DNA from: Cognatundibacterium oligocarboniphilum
Lineage (GTDB): Bacteria > Pseudomonadota > Gammaproteobacteria > Burkholderiales > Burkholderiaceae_D
NCBI RefSeq assembly: GCF_013377855.1
Contig: NZ_JABXYJ010000001.1
Coordinates: 516,964 to 580,963 of the forward strand
Reading direction: 5' to 3'
Length of the DNA: 64,000 nt
The translations under genes and the position numbers were made by a program. The notes below the pieces were generated by a model. It worked only from the letters and a program-made list of their open reading frames with translations, was not told where the DNA came from and made no database searches. Shown here piece after piece: positions 26,307-35,572 of the stretch (the stretch's first letter is position 1; each line of letters opens with the position of its first letter).

Positions 26307-28124
26307 TCAAAACCATTGATCCTGCATCTCGTAAGTCGTGCTGTCTATGCTGGCCAGCAAATCGAGCTGCGGATGTACTTTTGGCAGCTCCCAGTGAAAG
26401 AAATATTTGCATGCGTGCAATTTACCGGCATAGAAATCAGCATCATGCGCATCCTGTTTATGCAGGCTTAACAAAGCTTGTTCCAGCCAGATCCAGGCAA
26501 TAACTGCGTGTCCGAACACCTCCAGATACAGGGATGCATTCGCCAGCGTCTTATTCATGTCACCGCAGCCATGCAATTGCTTGGTGATCTGTGCGATACG
26601 CTGCAATACGCGCGCCAGCGATTTGCTGTATTCCGCCAGTTCAGGATGATGCGCTGCTTGCAACATGGCTTTGTGCATGACTTCACCCAGCATTTCGAGC
26701 GCGATGCCGTTTTCCATCACGACTTTCCGCCCCAGTAAATCGAGGCCCTGAATGCCATGCGTCCCTTCATGGATGGGATTGAGGCGATTATCACGGTAAA
26801 ACTGCTCGACGTTGTATTCGCGGGTATAACCATAACCGCCATGCACCTGAATCGCCAGATTGTTCGCCTCCAGACACCATTGCGATGGCCACGATTTGGC
26901 AATCGGTGTCAGGATTTCCAGCAGCAGACTGGCGTGGCGACGCACCTCAGGCGTCTCGCCGGTACGTTCATCATCCACCAGTCGGGCGCAATACAGATTC
27001 AACGCCAGCCCCCCTTCCACATACGACTTTTGCGCCAGCAACATGCGTTTAACGTCAGTATGCTGGATGATCGGTAATTGCGGTGCTGCTGGATCCTTAT
27101 TCAGAGGAGCACGCCCTTGCGGACGATTGCGCGCATAGTCAAGCGCATGCAGATAGCCGGTATATCCCAGCATGACCGCACCAAGTCCGACACCGATACG
27201 CGCCTCATTCATCATGTGGAACATATTGGCGAGTCCGCGATGCAACGTGCCGACCAGATACCCGACCGCCCCGGCCTTTCCGTCCGGCCGGAACTTGCCT
27301 TCACCAAAATTCAGCAAACAGTTAGTCGTTCCGCGGTATCCCATTTTATGGTTCAGACCGGCCAGCACCACATCATTGCGTTCGCCCAGCGAACCGTCAG
27401 GATTAACCAGGAATTTCGGTACGATAAACAGACTGATCCCCTTCACGCCGGGTATCAGCTTGCCTTGTTCATCCGGCACTTTGGCCAACACCAGATGCAC
27501 AATGTTTTCGGATAATTCGTGCTCGCCTGCAGAAATCCACATCTTGTTGCCAGTCAGCCGGTAAGTACCGTCCGGTTGAGGTTCAGCACGGCTAACGATA
27601 TCCGACAGGCTGGAGCCCGCCTGCGGTTCTGACAGACACATCGTGCCAAAAAAACGCCCCTCCAGCATCGGTTTGACAAAAATCTCGATCTGTTCCGGGG
27701 TACCGCATTTCATCAATGTGTTGGCATTGCCGATCGTCAGGAAAGGATAGGATGCCGTGCCGACATTGGCACCTTTAAAGTAGGCAAAACCGGCTTTTTC
27801 AACCACACACGGCAACTGCATGCCGCCGACATCAAAATCCTGTCCGGCTGCCAGCAATCCGGCTTCACAAAACGCATTCAGCGCCGTTTTCACCTCAGGG
27901 ATGATATGCACCTTTTCACCGTCAAAGTGCGGTTCATTCTGATCGTTCTTTTTGTTATGGGGAGCAAATAAATCGGTGGCAATCTGCTCGCAGGTATCGA
28001 GTGCTGCATTAAAAGTTTCGCGACTGTGTTCAGAAAACCGTGGACGTTGATTCAAAGATTCGACATTCAGCCATTCATAGAGCAAAAACTCAAGATCACG
28101 ACGGGAAAGGATTTTGGATTGCAT
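26307..28124 (-). CDS. Acyl-CoA dehydrogenase (FadE-type, about 600 residues)
   Basis: A flavin enzyme introducing the trans-2 double bond into acyl-CoA. 605 residues, the long form with an extra C-terminal helical domain. CLSEPQAGSSLSDI near residue 168 and NKMWISAGEHE near residue 200 line the FAD/substrate site; NEARIGVGLGAV and the late IHEGTHGIQGLDLLGRK region with the conserved Glu follow. Length and motif order match the ACAD group often found beside thiolases in Burkholderiales. It follows the thiolase gene by 86 bases and is separated from the SDR gene downstream by the 62-nt repeat. Confidence 0.92.
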   Translation of the reverse strand: MQSKILSRRDLEFLLYEWLNVESLNQRPRFSEHSRETFNAALDTCEQIATDLFAPHNKKNDQNEPHFDGEKVHIIPEVKTALNAFCEAGLLAAGQDFDVGGMQLPCVVEKAGFAYFKGANVGTASYPFLTIGNANTLMKCGTPEQIEIFVKPMLEGRFFGTMCLSEPQAGSSLSDIVSRAEPQPDGTYRLTGNKMWISAGEHELSENIVHLVLAKVPDEQGKLIPGVKGISLFIVPKFLVNPDGSLGERNDVVLAGLNHKMGYRGTTNCLLNFGEGKFRPDGKAGAVGYLVGTLHRGLANMFHMMNEARIGVGLGAVMLGYTGYLHALDYARNRPQGRAPLNKDPAAPQLPIIQHTDVKRMLLAQKSYVEGGLALNLYCARLVDDERTGETPEVRRHASLLLEILTPIAKSWPSQWCLEANNLAIQVHGGYGYTREYNVEQFYRDNRLNPIHEGTHGIQGLDLLGRKVVMENGIALEMLGEVMHKAMLQAAHHPELAEYSKSLARVLQRIAQITKQLHGCGDMNKTLANASLYLEVFGHAVIAWIWLEQALLSLHKQDAHDADFYAGKLHACKYFFHWELPKVHPQLDLLASIDSTTYEMQDQWF

Positions 28125-28210
28125 GGCAGCACACAGAAAGAGTTGAAAGAAACCAGACGCGTTTCATGCGATCAGATCATCCGATCGCATGAAACTGGCG
28201 AGAGTGTACG

Positions 28211-29389
28211 TCAAACAACTTCAAACAGACCAGCAGCACCCTGGCCGCCGCCGATACACATGGTCACCACCACGTATTTTGCACCACGGCGCTTTCCTTC
28301 GATCAGCGCATGGCCAGTCAGACGCGCACCGGATACACCGTACGGATGCCCCACTGCAATCGCACCACCATTCACATTCAGACGATCCATCGGAATGCCG
28401 AGCTTGTCTGCGCAATACAGCACCTGCACTGCAAACGCTTCATTCAATTCCCACAAGCCGATATCCTCTACTTTGAGGCCAGTCTTTTTTAACAGTTTGG
28501 GAATTGCAAACACCGGGCCGATCCCCATTTCATCCGGTTCGCAACCGGCAATCGCAAATCCACGGAAAATACCCAGCGGCTGCAAGCCTTTTGCTTCAGC
28601 CAGTTTGCTGTTCATCACGACAGCGACTGATGCACCGTCAGAAAACTGGCTGGCATTGCCTGCAGAGATCACACCGCCAGGAATCGCGCTACGAATTTTA
28701 GACACGCCTTCGAGCGTGGTATCGGCGCGGATGCCCTCATCAGCGGAAATGGTCACTTCTTTGCTGACCAACATACCGGTTGCCTTATCCGCTACGCCCA
28801 TTACGGTTGTCATTGGTACGATTTCAGCATTGAACAGCCCCGCTGCCTGCGCTGCGGCTGCCCGCAACTGGCTCTGCACACCGTACTCATCCTGACGTTC
28901 ACGTGGAATGCCATAACGTTTGGCGACTGTTTCTGCCGTCTGCAACATCGGCCAGTAGACTTCCGGCTTGTGCTGTTTCAGCCAAGGCTCGACGATCATG
29001 TGCTTGTTGGCTTCGTTCTGAACGCAGGAAATAGATTCCACACCACCCGCCGCATAGATATCGCCTTCACCGGCAATAATCCGCTGTGCCGCCAACGCAA
29101 TAGTCTGCAAACCGGAGGAGCAGAAACGATTAACAGTCATGCCTGCTGTGGTGACCGGGCATCCGGCACGCAATGCGATCTGACGAGCGATATTGCTGCC
29201 GGTTGCACCTTCCGGCGTGGCACATCCCATGATGACATCCTCGACTTCAGCAGCTTCAATTCCGGCACGCTCAATCGCAGCAGCCAGAACATGGCCACCC
29301 ATCGTGGCGCCATGCGTCATATTGAAAGCGCCTTTCCAGGACTTTGCTAAACCGGTACGGGCGGTAGAAACGATAACTGCATCATTCAT
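28211..29389 (-). CDS. Acetyl-CoA acetyltransferase/3-ketoacyl-CoA thiolase
   Basis: A 392-residue thiolase that cleaves or joins 3-oxoacyl-CoA units. The acyl-accepting cysteine is Cys90 in NRFCSSGLQ; the other active residues are the His of [10 protein letters not shown] and the Cys of MCIGGGQG near the C-terminus, all present. Whether it runs in the beta-oxidation or the biosynthetic direction cannot be decided, but an acyl-CoA dehydrogenase downstream favours degradation. AGGAG precedes the ATG. It is the first gene of the minus-strand run and has a repeat-bearing leader upstream. Confidence 0.93.
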   Translation of the reverse strand: MNDAVIVSTARTGLAKSWKGAFNMTHGATMGGHVLAAAIERAGIEAAEVEDVIMGCATPEGATGSNIARQIALRAGCPVTTAGMTVNRFCSSGLQTIALAAQRIIAGEGDIYAAGGVESISCVQNEANKHMIVEPWLKQHKPEVYWPMLQTAETVAKRYGIPRERQDEYGVQSQLRAAAAQAAGLFNAEIVPMTTVMGVADKATGMLVSKEVTISADEGIRADTTLEGVSKIRSAIPGGVISAGNASQFSDGASVAVVMNSKLAEAKGLQPLGIFRGFAIAGCEPDEMGIGPVFAIPKLLKKTGLKVEDIGLWELNEAFAVQVLYCADKLGIPMDRLNVNGGAIAVGHPYGVSGARLTGHALIEGKRRGAKYVVVTMCIGGGQGAAGLFEVV

Positions 29390-29802
29390 GTGGTGTCTCC
29401 TGTGGATGAATTGGAATACTTGAAATACCTGGGGTATCTGAATACTTCAAAATACGACTAAAACGCTTTTTCTCAGCAACATCAGTTGTCATCGGCAAAC
29501 ATAAAACGACAATTCGGATTCTGCAGATACCTGCCTCTGCTTGCCTGCATACCCTGCCATACGTATGACCCGAAAAGCAGAATAGCATAATTTAGTACGA
29601 CCGTTCGCAAATTTTTAAATCTCATGAGAAATCGTTGCTTTATCGAATAAGACCGACAAATCCGTAAGTTTCTGTAAGTTTCAAGAAAGCATGTTGTAAG
29701 GTTCAGCACACACACTCAAGTTGTGCAAAAAATGTCAGAACAACTATTCCTCATACTGACACGCTTTGCCAACACACTTTAAAACATAATCAGGAGACAA
29801 GC
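29390..29802. promoter_or_regulatory. Divergent control region between thiolase and MHS transporter
   Basis: No gene seen in these 413 bases. Near the thiolase side, GAATACTTGAAATAC (29414-29428) and GAATACTTCAAAATAC (29440-29455) form an imperfect direct repeat with a 26-base period. Further on, GTAAGTTTC is repeated at about 29667 and 29677. Near the transporter, TGTCAG (about 29731) and CTGACA (about 29756) are inverted arms ahead of the AGGAGACA ribosome-binding site. These could be operators for the divergent promoters; no regulator gene is adjacent. Confidence 0.4.
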
Positions 29803-31467
29803 ATGGCGACAGCACCGATTGCAACGTCAAGCGGAATGACTGCGGAAGAACGCAAAGTAATTTTTGCGTCCTCCCTCGGAACCGTTTTTGAATGGTACGA
29901 CTTTTATCTATACGGCTCTCTGGCAGCCATCATTGCAAAACAATTTTTTGCCGGCACTGATCCGAATACCGCCTTTATTTTTGCTCTGCTGGCATTTGCT
30001 GCGGGCTTTATTGTGCGTCCTTTCGGCGCGCTGGTTTTTGGTCGCCTCGGTGACATGATTGGCCGCAAATATACTTTCCTGGTCACGATCCTGATCATGG
30101 GTGGTTCGACTTTCTGCGTTGGCATGCTGCCAGGTTATGCCAGTTGGGGAATCATTTCTCCGATCATCCTGATCTCGTTGCGGATTCTGCAAGGTCTCGC
30201 ACTGGGCGGTGAATATGGTGGCGCAGCAACGTATGTGGCAGAGCACGCTCCGCATGATAAGCGCGGCGCTTACACTGCCTGGATTCAAACGACAGCAACA
30301 CTGGGGCTGTTTCTGTCCCTGATCGTGATTCTGAGCACACGTTCCGCTATCGGTGAAGACGAATTTGCTGCCTGGGGCTGGCGCGTACCATTCCTGGTTT
30401 CCGTCTTCCTGCTGGCGATTTCTGTGTGGATTCGTTTGTCCATGAATGAATCTCCTGCATTCGCCAAAATGAAGGCAGAAGGAAAGACATCCAAAGCACC
30501 GCTGACCGAATCTTTCGGCCAATGGAAAAACCTGAAGATCGTTATTCTGGCGCTGATTGGCCTGACAGCAGGTCAAGCCGTTGTCTGGTACACCGGTCAG
30601 TTCTACGCATTGTTCTTCCTGCAGCAAACCCTGAAAGTGGATGGCGCAACAGCCAATCTGCTGATCGCTGCATCACTGGTTATCGGCACACCGTTTTTCA
30701 TCGTGTTTGGCTCGCTGTCCGATAAAATCGGCCGCAAACCGATTATTCTGGCAGGCTGTCTGATCGCTGCAGTGACTTACTTCCCGATTTTCAATGCGCT
30801 GACACACTATGCTAATCCGGCACTGGAAAACGCACTGAAGAATGCACCGGTTGTGGTGACTGCTGATCCTGCAGATTGCCAGTTCCAGTTCAATCCGACT
30901 GGCACCAAGAAATTCACTTCCTCCTGCGACATCGTTAAAGCCAAACTAGCGGCAGCATCGGTCAACTACTCCAATGAAGTTGCGCCCGCCGGTACTGTAA
31001 CGACAGTCAAAGTCGGTGAAAAAGTCATCACTTCTTTCAATGCAACCGGTTTACCAAAAGAAGAAGCAGCAGCAAAAGATAAGGCATTCTCCAAAGAGCT
31101 GGCGGATGCCATCAAAGCTGCCGGTTATCCTGCCAAGGCAGACCCTAAGCAGATTAATCAGCCTATGGTTCTGGTTCTGCTGGTGATACTGGTGATCTAC
31201 GTCACCATGGTCTACGGTCCGATCGCGGCAATGCTGGTGGAAATGTTCCCAACCCGTATCCGCTACACCTCCATGTCCCTGCCATACCACATCGGCAATG
31301 GCTGGTTCGGTGGTCTGCTGCCAACCACTGCATTCGCGCTGGTTGCATTCAAGGGCGACATCTACTATGGCTTGTGGTATCCAATCATCATTGCGCTGGC
31401 GACATTCGTTATCGGCGCACTGTTTATCCGTGAAACCAAAGACAATGATATTTATGCTGCAGACTGA
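29803..31467 (+). CDS. MFS transporter, metabolite:H+ symporter (MHS) family
   Basis: An inner-membrane proton symporter for a small acid, betaine or similar compound. GTVFEWYDFYLYGSLA near residue 26 is the MHS hallmark, followed by RPFGALVFGRLGDMIGRKYTF and a second DKIGRKP motif near residue 307. At 554 residues it is about 110 longer than ShiA or ProP. The excess is a hydrophilic segment at about residues 335-455, between two membrane helices, containing two Cys (ADCQF and SSCD) and Lys/Ala-rich helices. The substrate is unknown. It is monocistronic with a strong terminator. Confidence 0.9.
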   Translation: MATAPIATSSGMTAEERKVIFASSLGTVFEWYDFYLYGSLAAIIAKQFFAGTDPNTAFIFALLAFAAGFIVRPFGALVFGRLGDMIGRKYTFLVTILIMGGSTFCVGMLPGYASWGIISPIILISLRILQGLALGGEYGGAATYVAEHAPHDKRGAYTAWIQTTATLGLFLSLIVILSTRSAIGEDEFAAWGWRVPFLVSVFLLAISVWIRLSMNESPAFAKMKAEGKTSKAPLTESFGQWKNLKIVILALIGLTAGQAVVWYTGQFYALFFLQQTLKVDGATANLLIAASLVIGTPFFIVFGSLSDKIGRKPIILAGCLIAAVTYFPIFNALTHYANPALENALKNAPVVVTADPADCQFQFNPTGTKKFTSSCDIVKAKLAAASVNYSNEVAPAGTVTTVKVGEKVITSFNATGLPKEEAAAKDKAFSKELADAIKAAGYPAKADPKQINQPMVLVLLVILVIYVTMVYGPIAAMLVEMFPTRIRYTSMSLPYHIGNGWFGGLLPTTAFALVAFKGDIYYGLWYPIIIALATFVIGALFIRETKDNDIYAAD

Positions 31468-31496
31468 AACCTGCACCAGCGATAGCATCGTCCAAT

Positions 31497-31525
31497 AAGA
31501 AAGCCGCCCGATGGGCGGCTTTCTT
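31497..31525 (+). terminator. Strong terminator after the MHS transporter
   Basis: AAGAAAGCCGCCC and GGGCGGCTTTCTT form a perfect 13-bp stem with a 3-nt loop, U-rich on the + strand side. Confidence 0.92.
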
Positions 31526-31572
31526 TATAATTGATTGGCGTTTTTGAAGTATGCACTACACCACATGCATCG

Positions 31573-32490
31573 TTACCATTGATAACACATCTCCAGACTA
31601 ACGATACCTTCTTTCGCCGTCAGTCTGGCCTGGCTGCCAACAACCAGTGTGGCACGTTCGCGTGTATGCCCAAATGGTAAGCCCGTCAGGACAGGACAAG
31701 GCATGAGACTGCGCAGATAAGCCAGCAGCGCCGCAAAGTCATAGCCATTATCATGCTCGGCCAGACGATAACCAGAAAAATTCCCTAACAAAATGGCTTT
31801 TTGTTTTTTCAGTATTCCCGCGTAATGGAGTTGTAATAACATCCGTTCAACCCGGTACGGGTGCTCGCCGATATCTTCCAAAAATAGAATTCCATTCTCC
31901 GGCGCCGCCGCATAAGGGGTGCCGACAACATGTGCCAGCATCGCCAGGTTCCCACCCCATAACACCCCCTGCACATCAAGCTCCGGCGCCATGTCAGAAG
32001 CAAATTCCACCTGATGCCGGCTGGAAGACAGACAATCGGCGAACTGTTTTAACGTGTATTCATCAGGATTGTCGCGCGTGTAATCGTCGCACAACATCGG
32101 CCCCGCAATGCTGCAGACTCCCCGTTGAAGCAACAACTGGTGCATCAAGGTGAAATCACTGTACCCGGTGAATATCTTTCTGCTCTGCGCCAGCAAATCC
32201 AGATCAAGATAAGGCAGCAAGCGGGAAAAACCATAACTGCCTCGCAAAGCCATCACAACCCGTATCTGTGGATCAGATGCTGCCGCATGAAGCTGACGTA
32301 CCCGCACTTCGTCTGTTGCGCCAAAGCGCTGATATTTATGTTCAGGTTCATAGTAACTATGTACCCTGAATCCCTGCTGCCGCAATAAGTCCAGCCCCTG
32401 CACTACCGCGGCTTCATTTAACGGTGCACCGCTTGGCGCCACCACGGCGATATCAAGCGGCTGCTTCAGAAGTGGAAGATGTAATGTCAT
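31573..32490 (-). CDS. ldcA: Muramoyltetrapeptide (L,D-) carboxypeptidase, S66 family
   Basis: Removes the terminal D-Ala from muropeptide tetrapeptides during cell-wall recycling in the cytosol. 305 residues, no signal peptide. The catalytic triad of S66 peptidases can be placed: Ser111 in GYSDFT, a Glu in FLEDIGEHPYRVERML, and the His of LPFGHTRERATL. VVAPSGA near residue 17 is the conserved N-terminal strand. It is the last of a minus-strand group with tadA, queD and queE, 21 bases after tadA. Confidence 0.93.
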   Translation of the reverse strand: MTLHLPLLKQPLDIAVVAPSGAPLNEAAVVQGLDLLRQQGFRVHSYYEPEHKYQRFGATDEVRVRQLHAAASDPQIRVVMALRGSYGFSRLLPYLDLDLLAQSRKIFTGYSDFTLMHQLLLQRGVCSIAGPMLCDDYTRDNPDEYTLKQFADCLSSSRHQVEFASDMAPELDVQGVLWGGNLAMLAHVVGTPYAAAPENGILFLEDIGEHPYRVERMLLQLHYAGILKKQKAILLGNFSGYRLAEHDNGYDFAALLAYLRSLMPCPVLTGLPFGHTRERATLVVGSQARLTAKEGIVSLEMCYQW

Positions 32491-32511
32491 ATCAATCGAA
32501 ATCGGGGAAAA

Positions 32512-33042
32512 TCAGGGCATATCTGACAGCATGGTGATACCGTTTTTTTTCTGTTGCGCCAGCAACCGGCGTTCTGCAAAAAAATCTCTGAGCAAAGCAG
32601 AGCACTCTGTTGCCATCACCCCCGTAGTTACCCGGGTATGGTGATTGAGTTGAGATTGCCCAAAAATATTCATGACGGAACCAGCCACACCGGTTTTCGG
32701 ATCACTGGCACCAAAAATAACCCGGGAAAGCCGGGCATGCATCATCGCACCGGCACACATGATGCAAGGCTCCAGTGTCACAAACAACTCACATCCGGGT
32801 AAACGATAATTTCCCAGCAATGCTGCAGCGGCGCGCAAAGCCATGATTTCTGCATGCGCCGTAGGATCATGATTGGCGATCGGACGATTATGGCCTGTCG
32901 CAATCACGACACCATCTCTCACAATCACCGCACCAACCGGTACCTCTCCCAGAGTCCACGCCAGTCTCGCCTGTTCGCAGGCGATTTGCATAAATTCCCG
33001 GTCGGAATCCAGAGACAAAGAAAATTCATTCATGTCGGCCAT
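32512..33042 (-). CDS. tadA: tRNA-specific adenosine-34 deaminase
   Basis: Converts adenosine to inosine at the wobble position of tRNA-Arg(ACG), an essential step. The zinc site is HAEIMAL (His63, Glu65 as the proton shuttle) and PCIMCAGAM (Cys93, Cys96). FVTLEPCIMCAGAM and ARLSRVIFGA are typical of TadA. 176 residues, slightly long at both ends. ATG 33033 (MNEFSLS) is an alternative start. It lies between queD and ldcA on the same strand. Confidence 0.95.
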   Translation of the reverse strand: MADMNEFSLSLDSDREFMQIACEQARLAWTLGEVPVGAVIVRDGVVIATGHNRPIANHDPTAHAEIMALRAAAALLGNYRLPGCELFVTLEPCIMCAGAMMHARLSRVIFGASDPKTGVAGSVMNIFGQSQLNHHTRVTTGVMATECSALLRDFFAERRLLAQQKKNGITMLSDMP

Positions 33043-33063
33043 GGCTGATTTGTGCAGTAAAAA

Positions 33064-33507
33064 TCAGCCGTCAATCTCTGCCCAGCAATTCGGCGTTTCA
33101 TATAAGGTGACTTTGGTCAGACGCAGACTGCGGCCAAACCTGTCGTGGTACACCTCTTTTAAAATATCGAAAGCGATTTTCGCCAGATTTTCGACCGTCG
33201 GTACTCGATCAATGACGACGGTTTTATGCCCTGGTAATTTTTCCAGGAAATTTTTAATGATGTAATCCTTCTCATACACAATGAAGGAATGATCCCAGAG
33301 ATTCACCAGATACTGACTCGCCAATAACTTGATATCACCAAAATCCATAATCATGCCATTGTCGGATTCGCCGTCCTGCTGCACCACCTCGCCGGTCAGC
33401 GTGATTTGCAGAGTGTAGCGGTGACCGTGCAAATTACGACACTGGCTGCTGTGATCGGGAATACGATGGCCAGCATCGAATTCCATTTTTCGGGTAATCG
33501 TTAACAT
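33064..33507 (-). CDS. queD: 6-carboxy-5,6,7,8-tetrahydropterin synthase
   Basis: Second step of queuosine biosynthesis: turns dihydroneopterin triphosphate into 6-carboxytetrahydropterin. The zinc ligands are His14 in DAGHR and His28/His30 in LHGHRY, the catalytic Cys is Cys24 in SQCRN, and WDHSF and the Glu of YETPNCWAEI complete the site. 147 residues is slightly longer than E. coli QueD. queE lies 7 bases upstream on the same strand, so consecutive steps of the pathway are coexpressed. Confidence 0.95.
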   Translation of the reverse strand: MLTITRKMEFDAGHRIPDHSSQCRNLHGHRYTLQITLTGEVVQQDGESDNGMIMDFGDIKLLASQYLVNLWDHSFIVYEKDYIIKNFLEKLPGHKTVVIDRVPTVENLAKIAFDILKEVYHDRFGRSLRLTKVTLYETPNCWAEIDG

Positions 33508-33514
33508 GAAAAAC

Positions 33515-34150
33515 TTAAGGAATTTGTAGAAGTTTATGTGTCTGCAAACTCAGCTTCCACTGTGGATGCTGTTTGCAGAATTCAATTGCGCGACGCAGAT
33601 TATCATCTCTGAATGGACCATCCATCGCTTGCACGAAGTAATGTTCAAAATCAAGATTGGTGTATGTCGCCATGTCCTGCCCGATTTGCGGAATCACGAC
33701 CTTAATCTCATTTCCATTGCGAACAACCAGTTCCGCGCCCATTTTCGGACTCACGCATATCCAGTCCACGCCATCAGGCACAGGTAGCGTACCATTGGTC
33801 TCAATCGCAATTTCAAAGCCCACAGCGTGCACGGCATCGATCAAGGCCGTATCGAGTTGCAACAACGGCTCACCGCCTGTGAACACCACATATTTACTGG
33901 CAGTATACGATGCTGGCCAAAGCGCATTAATTGTCGCCGCCAGATCTTGCGCCGCTTTAAATTTTCCACCACTGACACCATCAGTACCAACGAAATCGGT
34001 ATCACAAAACTGGCAAATAGCTGAGGTACGATCTTCTTCCCTGCCAGTCCATAAATTGCAACCGGAAAAACGGCAAAACACCGCGGGACGACCGGCATGA
34101 TTACCCTCGCCCTGCAAAGTGTAAAAAATTTCTTTGACGCTATACGTCAC
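33515..34150 (-). CDS. queE: 7-carboxy-7-deazaguanine synthase (CX14CX2C radical SAM)
   Basis: Radical SAM ring-contraction enzyme of queuosine biosynthesis, acting on the QueD product. The FeS motif is not the standard CX3CX2C: Cys31, Cys46 and Cys49 give CX14CX2C, the variant known for the QueE subgroup common in Burkholderiales. YTLQGEGNHAGRPAVF precedes it and FTGGEPLLQ is the SAM-binding GGE. The start is GTG (34150) with AGGAA upstream. 211 residues. First gene of queE-queD-tadA-ldcA. Confidence 0.95.
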   Translation of the reverse strand: MTYSVKEIFYTLQGEGNHAGRPAVFCRFSGCNLWTGREEDRTSAICQFCDTDFVGTDGVSGGKFKAAQDLAATINALWPASYTASKYVVFTGGEPLLQLDTALIDAVHAVGFEIAIETNGTLPVPDGVDWICVSPKMGAELVVRNGNEIKVVIPQIGQDMATYTNLDFEHYFVQAMDGPFRDDNLRRAIEFCKQHPQWKLSLQTHKLLQIP

Positions 34151-34245
34151 TTCTGATTCCTGTTCAATGATCGGTTAAGCAAAAACTTGAAGACATTCAA
34201 TAACATATAAATCCAGATTGAGCGATACCATGAAAATACATACAT

Positions 34246-34737
34246 TCAGTCTCGCCGTTCTGGCTCCGTCACGTGCAAGAACCTTGTCAGTAAATCACGC
34301 GGTGGCGCAATTGCGGCGACCTTTAATATCTGCCCGACATTTCCCCTGTGATAGCCTCCGTGAACAATCACGTGCATCAGCATTTCTTCACGCGACATGA
34401 CACCGGCATCCCCATCAGTGAAGGAGAAGCGTACCCGTTCCACCAGTGCAGCATCACTCAGCGTGTCGACGTATTCAAGAAACCACGAATCCGTTTCCGC
34501 TACCGCGTCACGCAATGTTACCAAAGCCGGGGTCGACTTAGTATTCGTCGCATCATGGCCATGCGGCTGATTCAGTAAATGAGCACGGAAGATCCTATCC
34601 ACGACATAGATGTGATTCATCGTGCGGATCGCGGTACGCAGCCCATCTTCTTGCCTGAGTGTTTCCAGCACATCAAACAATTCAACATTGGCCCAAGCTT
34701 TATAGCTAAACAGGGATTTCATCATCAGGAGAGACAT
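34246..34737 (-). CDS. DinB/YfiT-family four-helix protein
   Basis: A 163-residue soluble protein of the DinB-like metal-binding four-helix bundle. The three metal-ligating histidines are visible in MNHIYVVD and HVIVHGGYHRGNVG. Such proteins include thiol-dependent transferases, but no substrate is predictable. The start at 34737 has AAGGAA 7 bases upstream; ATG at 34743 would sit on top of it. It is upstream of queE on the same strand with a 95-base gap. Confidence 0.83.
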   Translation of the reverse strand: MSLLMMKSLFSYKAWANVELFDVLETLRQEDGLRTAIRTMNHIYVVDRIFRAHLLNQPHGHDATNTKSTPALVTLRDAVAETDSWFLEYVDTLSDAALVERVRFSFTDGDAGVMSREEMLMHVIVHGGYHRGNVGQILKVAAIAPPRDLLTRFLHVTEPERRD

Positions 34738-35538
34738 CCGCATTTCCTTTCAATGCATTGTGCCAGCAACGCACCAGATTACCTGACCGAACAAGGATCA
34801 ATGACAAAAATATTATGAGCCCCACCGTTGATGAACAGATCATCAATATAACTACCAGCGATGAGCCTGATCCCACAAAAAAATACCGTGATCATTCATT
34901 GATTCGTTTTGAACAATTCCCAATCCATTTCAATCCATTTGTAACTTACTTTACCGGAGTTGAGGCATCCGCTGAAAACTCAACCTGCAAAACAACGAGG
35001 TAAACAGAAAATTATATTACAAATCAATACGTTATGCAAATCACCAACCATTTCAAGGGAGATTTAAATACATCACCTGTATCACATAATCGTTACTGCC
35101 TGCGTTTTCCCGTCACCCCGAATACAATCGGATCCTCCTTGCCTCACCTATCGAATTCTGATCACGACATCGTTCCGAAACCATATCAGGCAACTCAAAA
35201 ACATAATAGCAAAAATCTTGTGAAATCAAGGACTTAAGATCTGCTTGCCACTTGTCATGCCCCTAGGTTACCAGACAGGATATCCCCGCATTCATCAGCA
35301 AAGATAGACCAAATTTCGATTGGCTCGAACTCAGAAAAAAATTCCTGAACATGCAATGAAAATCACGGCACCCATGCGAAGGCAACCAAGAAAATCCGTA
35401 AGTACATACGTGGCAGTGACTTAGCCAATTTTGTGAAATCGTGCAGATATGGTGGCACTGCACGAGTTCCACACCACGTCGCCTGCCGGCGACTGCTAGT
35501 AACACGCTTTGGGTGAAGTGATTTTTAAAAATAAATTT
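34738..35538. other. Gene-free, low-GC stretch ahead of the chromate operon
   Basis: About 800 bases with no frame that looks coded. The part up to about 35,450 is visibly richer in A+T than chrB and than the DinB gene. Short frames exist (for example 34815-35003 on + and 35263-35505 on -), but their products show no family pattern or good ribosome-binding site. The abrupt composition change and absence of genes suit a decayed left edge of an inserted block. I found no copy of the guaA 3' end here by eye. Confidence 0.45.
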
Positions 35539-35572
35539 GAAATTAACTCTACATTATTGTAGAGTTAATTTC
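35539..35572. promoter_or_regulatory. Perfect 34-bp palindromic operator/promoter of chrB
   Basis: GAAATTAACTCTACA and TGTAGAGTTAATTTC are perfect 15-bp arms around TTAT and end on the base before the chrB ATG. A promoter fits inside it: TTGAAA at 35537-35542, a 17-bp spacer, TAGAGT at 35560-35565, placing the transcription start at or next to the A of ATG. ChrB is the known regulator of chr operons, so this is most likely its own operator; binding would block RNA polymerase. Confidence 0.75.

Noticed and set aside
34758-35003. 81-residue plus-strand open frame in the gene-poor region before chrB
   Set aside because: No ribosome-binding site, unusual composition, no family pattern; too weak to list as a gene.
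35263-35505. 80-residue minus-strand open frame in the same region
   Set aside because: Looks like decayed or random sequence; I could not recognise a transposase or other relation.
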